NCBI RefSeq assembly: GCF_958450345.1
Contig: NC_088780.1
Location: forward strand, 134,864,226 to 134,928,225
Origin: Calliphora vicina
Lineage: Eukaryota > Arthropoda > Insecta > Diptera > Calliphoridae
Direction: 5' to 3'
Length of the DNA stretch: 64,000 nt
The position numbers and the translations under genes were made by a program. Of this stretch, positions 10,511 through 19,852 are shown piece after piece (position 1 is the stretch's first letter; the number at the start of each line of letters is the position of its first letter). The notes beneath the pieces are model-generated. The model worked only from the letters and a program-made list of their open reading frames with translations, was not told where the DNA came from and did not search any database.

Positions 10511-11390
10511 GCTAATAAATTGTATGTCTTGAATTACTTTCAATAGGAGTAATCTTGGTGCACAGAATGACACCACCATTCTAAAAAATACCACCATTCT
10601 TTATTGGTTGTAGCCGGCATTGAGCTGAACGTCACTTTGCGATATTCGGACATTTAGATCAAAATGCATGAAAATAGCAAACAAATTAAGAAGAGTTTTG
10701 TAATTACCGCGATTTTTGTTATAAACTATTTTAAGCCATCGGTGCTCTTCTCTTTTCCATTACAAAACATGTCTATGTTAAAATATTTAAGCTTAGGATT
10801 GATCTATATACTCTTAAAGTCATTCCTCAAATGTTAATGTAAATTGTTTCATGTATTTCTGTTTGCATTTTTTCTAATAAACAAAAAAATACTGCAAAGG
10901 TTACATCTACCTATTCAAATATTTAAATTTAAATGCAGCCACAAACATAATTGACTATGAGCAAGGTCTCCAAAAGGGAATAATAACTGTATTTTCTGGT
11001 TCATGGATAACTGAAAGCATTCATTACGTCGACAAATAACATCTAAATACAAAAATTTGGCTGAAATCATATACATATGAAAAATTAATAAACACATTTC
11101 ATTAAATTGAAAATATTAGAGTATTATTTAATTGTTTCTGGGACTAGTTTCATTAGGCTACATTTTAATTTTTTTTTTTTGGTAATCATTTCATTTTGAA
11201 ATAACACACAAAAATTGGGAATTATATTGTAATTTTAATTGTGTGTTATTTCATTGAAATCGGGTGATTATTAATTATTTTTCATTTGGAATTTATTTCC
11301 TTTTTTGCGTTTTAATTCATTGGAAATTCTTTAATTTTCCTAATTGGGTATTATTGTATTTCATTGGGTGTTATTTGGTGTCGCCACAGT
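10511..11390. other. AT-rich DNA with no recognised gene
   Basis: No conserved protein found on either strand. A slightly GC-richer stretch at 10540-10660 (GTTGTAGCCGGCATTGAGC) has no frame I can interpret. 11150-11380 has loosely repeated (T)GTGTTATTTCATTGAAAT and GGGTNTTATT motifs, including a near-inverted pair AATAACACACA and TGTGTGTTATT at 11200-11250. Confidence 0.5.
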
Positions 11391-11394
11391 TTCG

Positions 11395-11912
11395 TACATA
11401 TATTATTCACATCAACTACACATGATACAAAAGCACACTGGTTTAAGGAAATCGTTGTCGAAATCGAACCTTTTGAATATGTCATTACAAAGCTCAACAT
11501 AGTTTGAAACAAGAGTTGTGAAATACATCTGTATTACAGCATAGTATTAAAAAAGTTTTTTGTTAATAATTAAAAAAATGGTTTTTCAAATAAACTAAAA
11601 TTCGTGGACCCTTTTTGGACAATTATTTAACTAATTGTAAACAAAAACTCGATAAACCTGTATAAATTTCACTGCATTACCATCTGAATGATAATGCAGT
11701 GTATATAAATTGGACGTGAGAACACCAAACAAGTCAGTCTAATTTGAAGCATCGTTAAGTAAAGATATCAACTGCATTAGCAGTGTATACTTGTACATTA
11801 TAAAGTGTGAAATTTAAGTGTGTGTTACAATTTTAAACTACTAAACTTCTTTTATTTGCAATCAAAAATATCCTGTTTATTTGAAGGAAATAAACCATCG
11901 TTTTTAAAAGGT
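11395..11912 (+). mobile_element. Degenerate LTR (same family as 24875-25491)
   Basis: From about 11690 it runs collinear with the solo LTR at 24875-25491 read on the minus strand: TATATAAAT promoter-like box, GTCAGTCTA initiator-like segment, CATTATAAAGTGTG, TTTTAAACTACTAAAC, TTTATTTGCAATCAAAA and GAAATAAACCATCG. It ends AAAAGGTAA at about 11912 without a clean CGTAACA. The 5' part (11395-11690) is assigned only by position. Confidence 0.55.
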
Positions 11913-11939
11913 AAAAAAAAGACAATATGTCCTAACAAA

Positions 11940-12197
11940 GTATAAAGTATACATATAACAAAGATTTAAGCTATGTCCGTCCATCCGTTAGTCTGACCGC
12001 CTGTAATCAAACTATAGGTCGCAATTTTAAAGACAACTCGACAAAAGCCTATTGAATTTGGCTACAATTGGTACATTATTTCTACAAGCCCCCATACAAC
12101 TGCCATATCTGAAAATAGTTAAGCTCTCAGAAATATCTTAATCATAAACTCGGTGTAGGGTATCATATGGTCGACTATACTTTCTTACTTATTTTTC
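11940..12197 (+). mobile_element. Short HINE subfamily 2 copy
   Basis: Has GTCCGTCCATCCGTTAGTCTG, CAAACTATAGGTCGCAATTT, CCCCCATACAA and ends GTGTAGGGTATCATATGG, then ACTTTCTTACTTATTTTT. This is the HINE subfamily 2 signature in about 260 bp. Confidence 0.7.
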
Positions 12198-12289
12198 ATA
12201 TACATAGGTATATTTTGTCAAGTATCAGCATGTTTCTAAGAGTATGTACTGAAATCTCATATTAAGAAAATGTCATGAGGCTTGTCAAA

Positions 12290-13230
12290 AATCTTTTTGA
12301 AATCTACTCAAAGTATTTTCCATTGTTAGCTATGAACTTTTTCCATTTTTTTTGGCAACATATGGATTCCCAGCCAAAAGAACTGCTCATCTTTTGAGGC
12401 CAATAACAAATCAAGCCAATATCGCATACACTGTTTCAAAATGAAGCGTAACCCAGAGAGAGCGTTCAGCATTGATCAAAACAAATAGTAGTTGAACGGG
12501 CACGTTCTGGAGTATAAAGCGGGTGAAGCAAAACTTCCCAATCACTACATTCTAAGTCTGCTTTTACACAGGGCAATTTTTCTTGCGCAAGTCTAGAGTT
12601 TATAGGAGAGAGAGGCAAGAAGAAAGAAGAGGGGTACACACTTGCTTGTACAGGCAAGTCTCTTCAATTCTCTTTTGTTTTCTCATTTTTACAATGGCGT
12701 CTATTAGGTTTTGCATATAAAATTGAACACAGACTTGCTGTGTGTAAACGGTCGAGCAAGTTTAAAAGGGAATCGAAGAGACTTGCTTCAAGTATTTTTG
12801 GTGTGTGAAAGCAGACATAATGTGGCTGTGCGTTGTCATGATGCAATATTACGGCCGCATATGCTGATCGTTTTTCGGCCAATGTTCGCTTCTTCACGAA
12901 TCAGATTAGCTTAGCGCCAAGGATATTTGACTTTGGTGTCAATTCGGGCTTCACATGCGATCTCTTACACTTCGGGTTATAATGTTCAAGCAGTATTTCA
13001 GACATGCAAACTCGTTTTTCAAGATCTATCGCTTTCAATTCGTATGGCACCCAATTTTTCTGATTTTGGATGAATCCTGCTGTTCGCAAACGTTTTGAAA
13101 TTGCTGCTTGAGTAGCTTCCAATAATTTTGCAAGCTCTAGTTGAGTTTTACAGCAATGTTGATGGAATAATGCCTTCAATTCTTGGGCTGGCCTGGCCGA
13201 TCTTTGTCTTCCGTGTCAAAATCAACACTT
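12290..13230 (-). pseudogene. mariner transposase, broken by a MITE and frameshifts
   Basis: Minus-strand pieces in order. The DNA-binding part (13179-12901) reads TQLELAKLLEATQAAISKRL, then WVPYEL, CMSEILLEHYN. The catalytic part reads LHHDNAQPH, the signature around the second catalytic Asp. It is then interrupted by a MITE, resumes SDWEVLLHPLYTP (normally HPPYSPDLAPSD), and ends with LLASKDEQFFWLGIHMLP near 12330. The order and motifs are those of mariner transposase, normally about 345 residues. The first catalytic Asp region is not readable, and the third, in the PDLAPSD motif, has changed to PERARST. Non-functional. Confidence 0.9.
12556..12826. mobile_element. GTCTGCTTTTACAC MITE, copy inside mariner
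   Basis: Ends GTCTGCTTTTACACAGGGCA and, inverted, GTGTGTGAAAGCAGAC. About 95% like the copy at 52621-52884. The left flank is TAA; the right flank is A followed by TAA, so the duplication is one base off. The insertion interrupts the mariner reading frame after HDNAQPH. Confidence 0.85.
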
Positions 13231-13396
13231 CTGAACCGCACAAAGCTTATGGTGAATAAGCTTTGGTGTGCTTCAGCGGCACTTTTTTTTACAAATTAAA
13301 GAAGTAAAGCAAAACTTCCCGCATATGACACTTTGTTAGCACAAAATATGACATTTTCAAACTCTTGGTTGTTTACACAATAATGTTTAATAACTA

Positions 13397-13722
13397 CACA
13401 GAAAAAACTATTTCTTAAACCGTTTCAATTCAAACATTTGTCACATATTGAACTGGTTTCAATTATTTCATAATTAAATCAAGTATTCATTTGCTCAAAA
13501 ACAAAATTTCTTGATATTTTCTATTGAATTTTGAGATTTGAATTTGATTATTTTGACAATTGAATATACAATTTTCGTTATTGGTTGAATTTCAAATACA
13601 AAAATTATTGAATAGATAATGTTCGTAATTGAAAACACATTTTTGTTATTTTTTGTGTTTCAATTACGAAAATTATATATTCAATAATTTTTGTATTTGA
13701 AATTCAACCAATAACGAAAATT
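13397..13722. mobile_element. Foldback MITE, TACACAGAAAAAA family, right-truncated
   Basis: Left end CACAGAAAAAACTATTTC after TA. Long inverted arms with TTGACAATTGAATATACAAT and AACCAATAACGAAAATT pair around about 13645. The right arm stops at 13722, so the right terminus is lost. Confidence 0.8.
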
Positions 13723-13751
13723 GGCTGTTGTGGGAATGCTTACTTCATCAC

Positions 13752-14178
13752 TAGAGTATCCAAAACCGAAAACCGGTCAACCGGTTCTTTCATCTTTCTA
13801 AACTCCAACGGTTTCGGTTTTTTTAACTTTTCGGTTTTTTGACAAACCGGTTTTTGTAAAGCTCATTCAAACATATTTATGAAAAACTTTGATACCATTT
13901 TTAAAAATATTGATTTATTTTATAGAAATTTGTAGCATTTGACAACATTTCGTAAAATATATAAAATAATATCATAAAGATAGAGCTTTAAAAAATCAAA
14001 AATGCTCAATAAAAATTTAATATAGACCGATTAACCGGTTTTTTTTGAAGACAAAAACCGAAACCGCTTAACCGGTTTTTTTTAAAAGACAATAATAGAA
14101 ATCGGTTTTTCAAAAACACACTTTTTCGTTTAAACCGGAAACCAGTTTTTTAAATTTGCCGGTTTTTTAGACACTCTA
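13752..14178. mobile_element. Small hAT-like element rich in CCGGTTT
   Basis: 427 bp with ends TAGAGTATCCAAAA and, inverted, TAAAAAACC...TAGAGTGTCT-type, and an 8-bp duplication TTCATCAC (13744-13751) against TTCATCAG (14179-14186), 7 of 8 matching. At least eight AACCGGTT/CCGGTTTTT motifs cluster toward both ends. No coding capacity. Confidence 0.75.
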
Positions 14179-14617
14179 TTCATCAGTTAGTTAAACTTTT
14201 AAATGTTTTTTAAATAGCACTAAAAACTGAAGTTTTCCTGTAACAAATATTTATAAATAATCCATGGATTTTTATTGCGAGAATTTTTTTTAATCAACTC
14301 ATAACATTGATTTTTATTTTTCTTTCCAACTAAATACACATTAATGTGCGATTGCATCAAATTGTTAAATTGAAGCACTATTGAATATTTTTCTCTAGAA
14401 ATTTTTTTATTTTTTGGTGAAAAAAATAAATCCAAATTTCGTGTTAATAGCCAAAGGAGCCATGCAAATTTCACACATTTTCTCACATTTTCAATATTAA
14501 ATACATAGTTTCATATTTGGGTACATTTCTCTACTAATAAATAAATAAGCCTGAACAGGGATTGTTTTCATTTAAATTTGAAATTTTAAAATAACATTAT
14601 ACTTATTTTAGTAACTA

Positions 14618-15048
14618 CACGCAGAGAATAAATATAGTTGTGCATGTTTATTATAACAATATTATAGTCACAGTAACTATTTACATGATTGTGGTAGCCA
14701 TAAAATGGTTAATTAGCGATTCACATGATTGTATCAACCATATATATTTGGTTACAGTAAACAAGTATGTATATGTTTGTGACAACCATTTATATGATGA
14801 AGGACTTACCATATTATGTTGCTCTCGGCTTATGGGTATCATAATCTGAGAACAACATATTATGATAAAATTATTCATCATATAAATGATTGTCACAAAC
14901 ATATATTTATTTACTGTAACCAAATATATATGGTTGATACAATCAAGTGGATTGTAAATTAACCATATTATAACTACAACAATCATGTAAATAGTTACTG
15001 TGACTATAATATTGTTAAACATGCACAACTATATTTTTTCTCTGCGTG
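14618..15048. mobile_element. Foldback MITE, CACGCAGAG family
   Basis: 431-bp near-perfect hairpin: left CACGCAGAGAATAAATATAG, right CTATATTTTTTCTCTGCGTG, with arms continuing through GTGCATGTTTA, TAGTCACAGTAACTATTTAC and TTGTGACAACCATTTATATG to a loop near 14820-14850. TA flanks at 14616-14617 and 15049-15050. The overlapping frames on both strands are artefacts of the symmetry. Confidence 0.92.
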
Positions 15049-15050
15049 TA

Positions 15051-15615
15051 TTTTACAAATCCAAAGATGTATTGCATGTGTGTTTATATTGTACAAGTAA
15101 ATTAAATTAATTAAATAGTGATTAAATTACCAAAATATTTCCACAGGCTCTAAAAAGGAATTAACAAGAAATAGTCCTACAAATAAAGACTTTAGTAAAA
15201 AGAAACATCAAAATGGTTAGACATTTGCATTTATTTACAATTATGGAAATTAGCTGGATTTTTTAATTTTACCTTTTTTTTTTGGGAGAAATCTACATAA
15301 CAATAAAAATTAAGTGGATTTAGTAAGAAATTCTCTTAGGTATCATACATACATATGTATAAGAAATTTTCCAAGAAACGAATATTAAAATGATTAAGGC
15401 GATTTTATACTTACATGTGTTTAAGAATAAAATTACATTTTAAATCTTAAACATATAGTATAGTATGTAAGGACATTAAGGCAATTAAAACATATGTATA
15501 CAGAAGGAAATTAACATAATCCTTAAGGCCTGATTAGCGAATTGTTTAATATTGAAATATACGAGTTGAGGTTTAATGTTTATTTGTTAATTATATTTGT
15601 ATAATATGGTTTTTT
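15051..15615. other. AT-rich DNA with no recognised gene
   Basis: No motif, frame or repeat end that I can support on either strand. Confidence 0.5.
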
Positions 15616-15965
15616 ATTTTGCGAGGGGGGGTTCAGAAAGCCCGTGGCTTTTTGGTGCTACGAACAAAGTCCCCAAACCGCAAATGAATTAAGGCCCCAA
15701 CATTTTATATAGAAAAAACCAACAACGAAATTTAGGGACTTAGTTAATTTTTTGGCGATTTATTTTATTTCTAAAATTGGGGTTTTAATTAATAACGAAA
15801 TTTCTCTGGGGTGTATAAAAAACTGGCTTCGCTCAGAAATGTTGTTTTGCATTGCCGGCCTTCGGCCGTGCGCAAAGGTTTCCTCCTGTGGGGTGCATCA
15901 AAAACTGGCTTCGCTCAGAAAAGTTTTTTTGCATTACGCTTTTTCGATAAAATTTTATACGTACC
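15616..15965 (+). repeat. GC-richer island with an 81-bp direct duplication
   Basis: CTGGGGTGTATAAAAAACTG followed by GCTTCGCTCAGAAA (15807) is repeated as GTGGGGTGCATCAAAAACTG followed by GCTTCGCTCAGAAA (15888). Between them lies a GC-rich inverted segment GCCGGCCTTCGGCCGTGCGC. GGCCTTCGGCC can form a tight hairpin. The base composition contrasts with everything around it. I cannot classify it. Confidence 0.5.
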
Positions 15966-15974
15966 TTTTTTTGG

Positions 15975-16372
15975 CCCATGGACGAAACCTATTGCAACTG
16001 GCTGATGTCGGTCCATTATTTCACCGAGGACTTTATCGGTCATAAATGTTTTTTTTATGCAGGCATCTACACAAATTTCGCTCCAAATAATGTTTATATA
16101 TATGGAATTCATGTCATCTTATTTGGTGATGATCGGTCCATAATTCGTCATACCTCCCATATATAAGGCCTGCTTTCGAAAATCATTTTAACGATCATAA
16201 ATCTCTTAAAAATGCTGGTATCCATATATTCAACAGCAATAACTTTCACATAGACATAAAAATAACACGATCTAATTGCATGACGATCGGTCCATAATCA
16301 TTCACGAAAATAAATTATTGAAATTTTAAATTTCATTTACTCAGTATAGCATATTATTCTTACTTGTTTGAG
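15975..16372 (+). mobile_element. HINE subfamily 2, 5'-truncated
   Basis: Begins within GAAACCTATTGCAACTGGCTG, continues GTCGGTCCATTATTTCACC, TTTATCGGTCATAAATG and GATCGGTCCATAATTCGTCA, and ends AAATTATTGAAATTTTAAAT, then ATTCTTACTTGTTTG. It matches the 3' half of the complete copy at 62059-62810. Confidence 0.8.
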
Positions 16373-16375
16373 ATA

Positions 16376-16825
16376 CACAGAAAAAATTATATTTCAATTC
16401 AAACATTTATCCCATATTGAACTGGTTTCAATTATTTCATAATTAAATCAAGTATTCATTTGCTCAAAAACAAAATTTCTTGATATTTTCTATTGAATTT
16501 TGAGTTTTGAATTTGATTATTTTGACAATATTCGTTATTGGTTGAATTTCAAATACAAAAATTATTGAATAGATAATTTTCGTAATTGAAACACAAAAAA
16601 TAACAAAAATGTGTTTTCAATTACAAAAATTATCTATCCAATAACGAAAATTGTATATTCAATTGTCAAAATAATCAAATTCAAAACTCAAAATTCAATA
16701 GAAAATATCAAGAAATTTTGTTTTTGAGCAAATGAATACTTGATTTAATTATGAAATAATTGAAACCAGTTCAATATGTGACAAATATTTGAATTGAAAC
16801 GGTTTAAGAAATATTTTTTTCCGTG
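16376..16825. mobile_element. Foldback MITE, TACACAGAAAAAA family, complete
   Basis: 450 bp, flanked by TA at 16374-16375 and 16826-16827. Ends CACAGAAAAAATTATATTTC and GAAATATTTTTTTCCGTG. Arms pair through TTGAACTGGTTTCAATTATT and ATTTTGAGTTTTGAATTTGA around a centre at 16600. This is the only complete copy of the family here and defines its ends. Confidence 0.92.
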
Positions 16826-16954
16826 TATGTTTTGTTCAAGAACAATTTTTGGTTCAATATCCTGTGTTGAAACTAGGGTACACTACCCTGGTTACGATTG
16901 GATGAACGGTTGAAAAGTTATATACAATTGCAACTGCATAATTGTATTATAGTT

Positions 16955-17321
16955 ATTATACCATACCCTTCACCTTCGTGAGAACGGTATATATAAGTAT
17001 GTCATTCCGTTTGTAATTTCCACAATACAATTTTCCGATCCTATAAAGTATATATACTCTGGATTCTTATAGATAGCGGAGTCGATTAAGCCATGTCCGT
17101 CTGTATGTCTGTCTGTTGAAATCAATTTTCTGAAGACCCCAGATATCTTCGGGATCCAAATCTTATATAATTCTGTCAGACATGCTTTCGAGAAGTTTCA
17201 TATTTAAAATCAGCAAAATTGGTCCACAAGTGGCTGAGATATGAAGAAAAAACCAGGACAACCTCGATTCTTGACCTATATCTGGATTACTAAGTCATTA
17301 ATATAGACAATATGTATATCT
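16955..17321 (+). mobile_element. Outer HINE subfamily 1, first part
   Basis: Head CCATACCCTTCACCTTCGTG with GAGAACGGTATATA, then GTCATTCCGTTTGTAATTTC, ATAGCGGAGTCGATTAAGCC and GTCCGTCTGTATGTCTGTCTG, up to ATGTATATCTAA. Continues at 18363 after the nested element, where TAATAGATATTTCAAAGAC resumes exactly the expected sequence. Confidence 0.88.
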
Positions 17322-17654
17322 AACAAGTAAGAGAGCTATATTGGGCTGTGCCGAATTTTATATACCCTTCACCAAAATATACTTTAAAATAAAAATTTTA
17401 AATATTTTTGGGTAAACAAAATTTAATTTTTTTCTAGTTGTTTTTTCGAAATTTTTTTTAATTTAAAAATTTTTTTTTTTTTTATTTTTTAAATATTGTT
17501 TCTTTAATATTTAGTGAAAATTGCACAGGTCTTTGAAATATCTATCATTAGATATCCATATTGTCTATATTAATGATTTAGTAATCCAGATATGGGTCAA
17601 AAATAGGTCAAAAATCGAGGTTGTCCTGGTTCTTTCCTTATATCTCAGCATTTG

Positions 17655-18328
17655 AGTTCTGAGCACAGTGACTTTGGACACATGTTTATTAAATTGTGAA
17701 TTTAAGTTTTCAGCCATTTTCGATACAATAAATTTTGGATTTTCCTTCACAGATTGCATTATAACCCTTTTTTCGCGTTCAGTTAATTTTAGTGGACGAC
17801 CAGAACGAGGCTTTGGGACAAAAATTCAAGTATTTTTAAAATTGTTTATCACTCTCTGGATGGAGGAGTGAGTACGTTTAACTACTTGATCGATTTCGCG
17901 CAAAGTTTTCCCTTGTTTCCGTAAATGTATAATAATATTACGTTCAGCTACATTAATTAATTTTCTGTTTGCCATTTCTTGAAATTATTGCAATTTGAAA
18001 CAAAAAAATTTGAAAAATCACTTTTACGATGAGTTTGAAACAAAAACCGCAGTATTGTAGTATCACACAATAACAAAAACAGTTATAAATTACCTTTAAA
18101 TTTTATGTACGCATACTGTTGCATACACGAAAAGTTAGCATACCATTGTTTTTAAGCTGTCAATTATTACCAAACTTTGCAAATGCAAAAAGAAGATACC
18201 TATCATAATTTTCAAATGTTTATCTATACATAAAAACCAATTTCAAATGATTACCGATGTTACTTACGACTAAAATAGCCTGTTAAAATACATAAAGTAG
18301 TTTGTACGCAAACTTATGCGACCAAGTG
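17655..18328 (-). mobile_element. Tc1-like element fragment, second family
   Basis: Right terminus TGTACGCAAACTTATGCGAC followed by CAAGTG and TA, i.e. minus-strand end CACTTGGTCGCATAAG. The left (3') end and the catalytic part of the gene are missing. Different terminal sequence from the copies at 6004 and 54320. Confidence 0.85.
17660..17973 (-). pseudogene. Tc1-like transposase N-terminal remnant
   Basis: From an ATG at about 17973 on the minus strand: MANRKLINVAERNIIIHLRK, then QGKTLREIDQVVKRTHSSIQ, an in-frame stop, then PRSGRPLKLTEREKR and VKENPKFIVSKMAENLN. This is the paired-like two-helix-turn-helix DNA-binding region, with the GRP(R/K)KLT AT-hook-like linker typical of Tc1 transposases. 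The DDE catalytic part is absent: the frame runs directly into HINE sequence. Roughly 100 of the usual 340 residues remain. Confidence 0.9.
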
Positions 18329-18362
18329 TATATACCCTTGCCACTCATGGTGAAAGGTATAA

Positions 18363-18684
18363 TAATAGATATTTCAAAGACTTTTGCAACGGCGTAAGTT
18401 GGACATAAAATGGGTCAAAATCGGAAAAAAATATTTTTTAACCCGAATTTTTTTTTTCACCAAAAAAAAGTTTAAAAAACTAAAATTTTTTTTTAAAATT
18501 TAAAAAAAAAAATTTATAATAACAATTCGAAAAAAAATTTTACAAAAAATTAAAAAAAAAACTGGAAAAAAAAATTAATTTTTAATTTAATTTAAAATAT
18601 ATTTTAAATTTGTATTTTGAAGTATAATTTGGTGAAAGATATATAAGATTCGGCACAGCCGAATATAGCTCTCTGACTTGTTAC
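18363..18684 (+). mobile_element. Outer HINE subfamily 1, second part
   Basis: Continues the outer copy from TAATAGATATTTCAAAGAC through GTTGGACATAAAATGGGTCA, the A/T tract, and the hairpin GATTCGGCACAGCCGAATAT to CTCTCTGACTTGTTA. Confidence 0.88.
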
Positions 18685-19526
18685 TATATAAAATTTGAAC
18701 TTTGAAATTCAACCCATAGAAAATTTATAAATTTTAAAGGTCTTCAAATTGCATATACCCAGGTAATCCGTGATCGAAATTTAAATAAATTTGGAAGTTA
18801 ATAAAGGGAGGATACCTTGTTTCCTCCCTACATATATTAATTATAACATTTGATAGCAGAACTTAATCAGCACATTTCATCTAGCTTAAATTTTGCCAAA
18901 TGTCAGAGGTTCATAAAAAATCAATACATATTAGCTTATATTTTAATAGCAAATATCTACAATATAAAATTTTCCATAGTGAGTAGTAAGAATTTTTTCC
19001 TTCAAAGTCATTACATAGCTTTAGCCTTCGGGCAATTTTACGTACGTGTTAATAATATAAACTAAATGGCACATACATATGTATAACGATGTGAGTTGGA
19101 TGCAAACATGAAAATTAGTTCTACAATAATAAACATTATCACCTTAAGTGCAAAATAGTGTGCCAAGAGATTTTTAAAACAAAACAAAGAAACAGCATAT
19201 TCAATAATAATTATTACTTATTAAACAACAGGAATTTTGTATGTTAAAAATGCTTAAGAGCATTTTTAACTCTAATAATCATTTTTGAAGATGAAGGTTC
19301 AGCAATATGAATGCGACAGGTTGGATCTAGTACTCCTTAGACTTCATCTAGTCTTTCGCTCATGAGTATTGTGGTCATAGCAAAATTATACTCGAGTGCT
19401 TGTGTGCATTAACCCACCATGTTTTTGTCACACTGTTAGTTTAACCTTTTAGTAATGCCTCACTACAATGACTTTAACATAATTTTTGCTGCCGCTTTTT
19501 CTAACCCAGAAAACTTTAATGTATTT
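18685..19526. other. AT-rich DNA with no recognised gene
   Basis: The longest frame is 71 codons at 18850-19065 (+), without recognisable similarity or a coding-like composition. No repeat ends seen. Confidence 0.5.
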
Positions 19527-19755
19527 GGGGTATTTACACGGTCTACTATTTGGTCATATTGACATAATGTCCTAATACGTATATGATGATAGTTTAAACA
19601 AATTTTTGTTGTGTTTCAAACAAAAAAGTTCTAAACTAATAAGACTATTTTAACTATGTTTATTGTTTTGTCATAAAATAATACTTTTTTTTTGTTTAAA
19701 ACACAACAACAACTCTTATGACAATATGACTAATAGCAGACCGTGTGAATACCCC
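19527..19755. mobile_element. MITE, GGGGTATTTACACGGTCT ends
   Basis: 229 bp with inverted ends GGGGTATTTACACGGTCTAC and AGCAGACCGTGTGAATACCCC-type, arms extending to GGTCATATTG and CAATATGAC. No unequivocal target duplication; TTT on the left and AAT on the right. No coding capacity. Confidence 0.75.
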
Positions 19756-19852
19756 AATTCTATATAAATAACAAAACAAGTGCAAGTTTTCCATATCTAA
19801 ACACTTAAAATAATCTTAATTTCATTATTATACATACAAAACTTAACTACTA

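Larger units (their letters stand above)
12245..13380 (-). mobile_element. mariner-family element remnant
   Basis: Contains a decayed mariner transposase. It has candidate inverted motifs GAAAATGTCAT near 12267 and ATGACATTTTC near 13346, at about the expected distance for a 1.3-kb mariner less its MITE. Exact ends and TA duplications could not be fixed. A 271-bp MITE (12556-12826) is inserted within the coding part. Confidence 0.7.
17322..18362 (-). mobile_element. Inner HINE subfamily 1, inserted in the outer HINE
   Basis: Starts AACAAGTAAGAGAGCTATA with the hairpin, and ends with the inverted head TATATACCCTTGCCACTCAT followed by GGTGAAAGGTATAA. It is itself interrupted by a Tc1-like fragment (17655-18328). 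Confidence 0.8.

Noticed and set aside
12664..12897. 77-codon frame with HHDNAQPH
   Set aside because: Only the first part is mariner; the rest reads through the inserted MITE. It is annotated as part of the broken mariner gene, not as a separate gene.
14640..15028. Two overlapping, similar frames of 69 and 115 codons on opposite strands
   Set aside because: They are produced by the symmetry of the foldback MITE and share sequence because the arms are inverted copies.
15807..15960. CRISPR-like direct repeats (GCTTCGCTCAG twice)
   Set aside because: Only two copies, an 81-bp period with no conserved short repeat/spacer pattern, in fly-like DNA.
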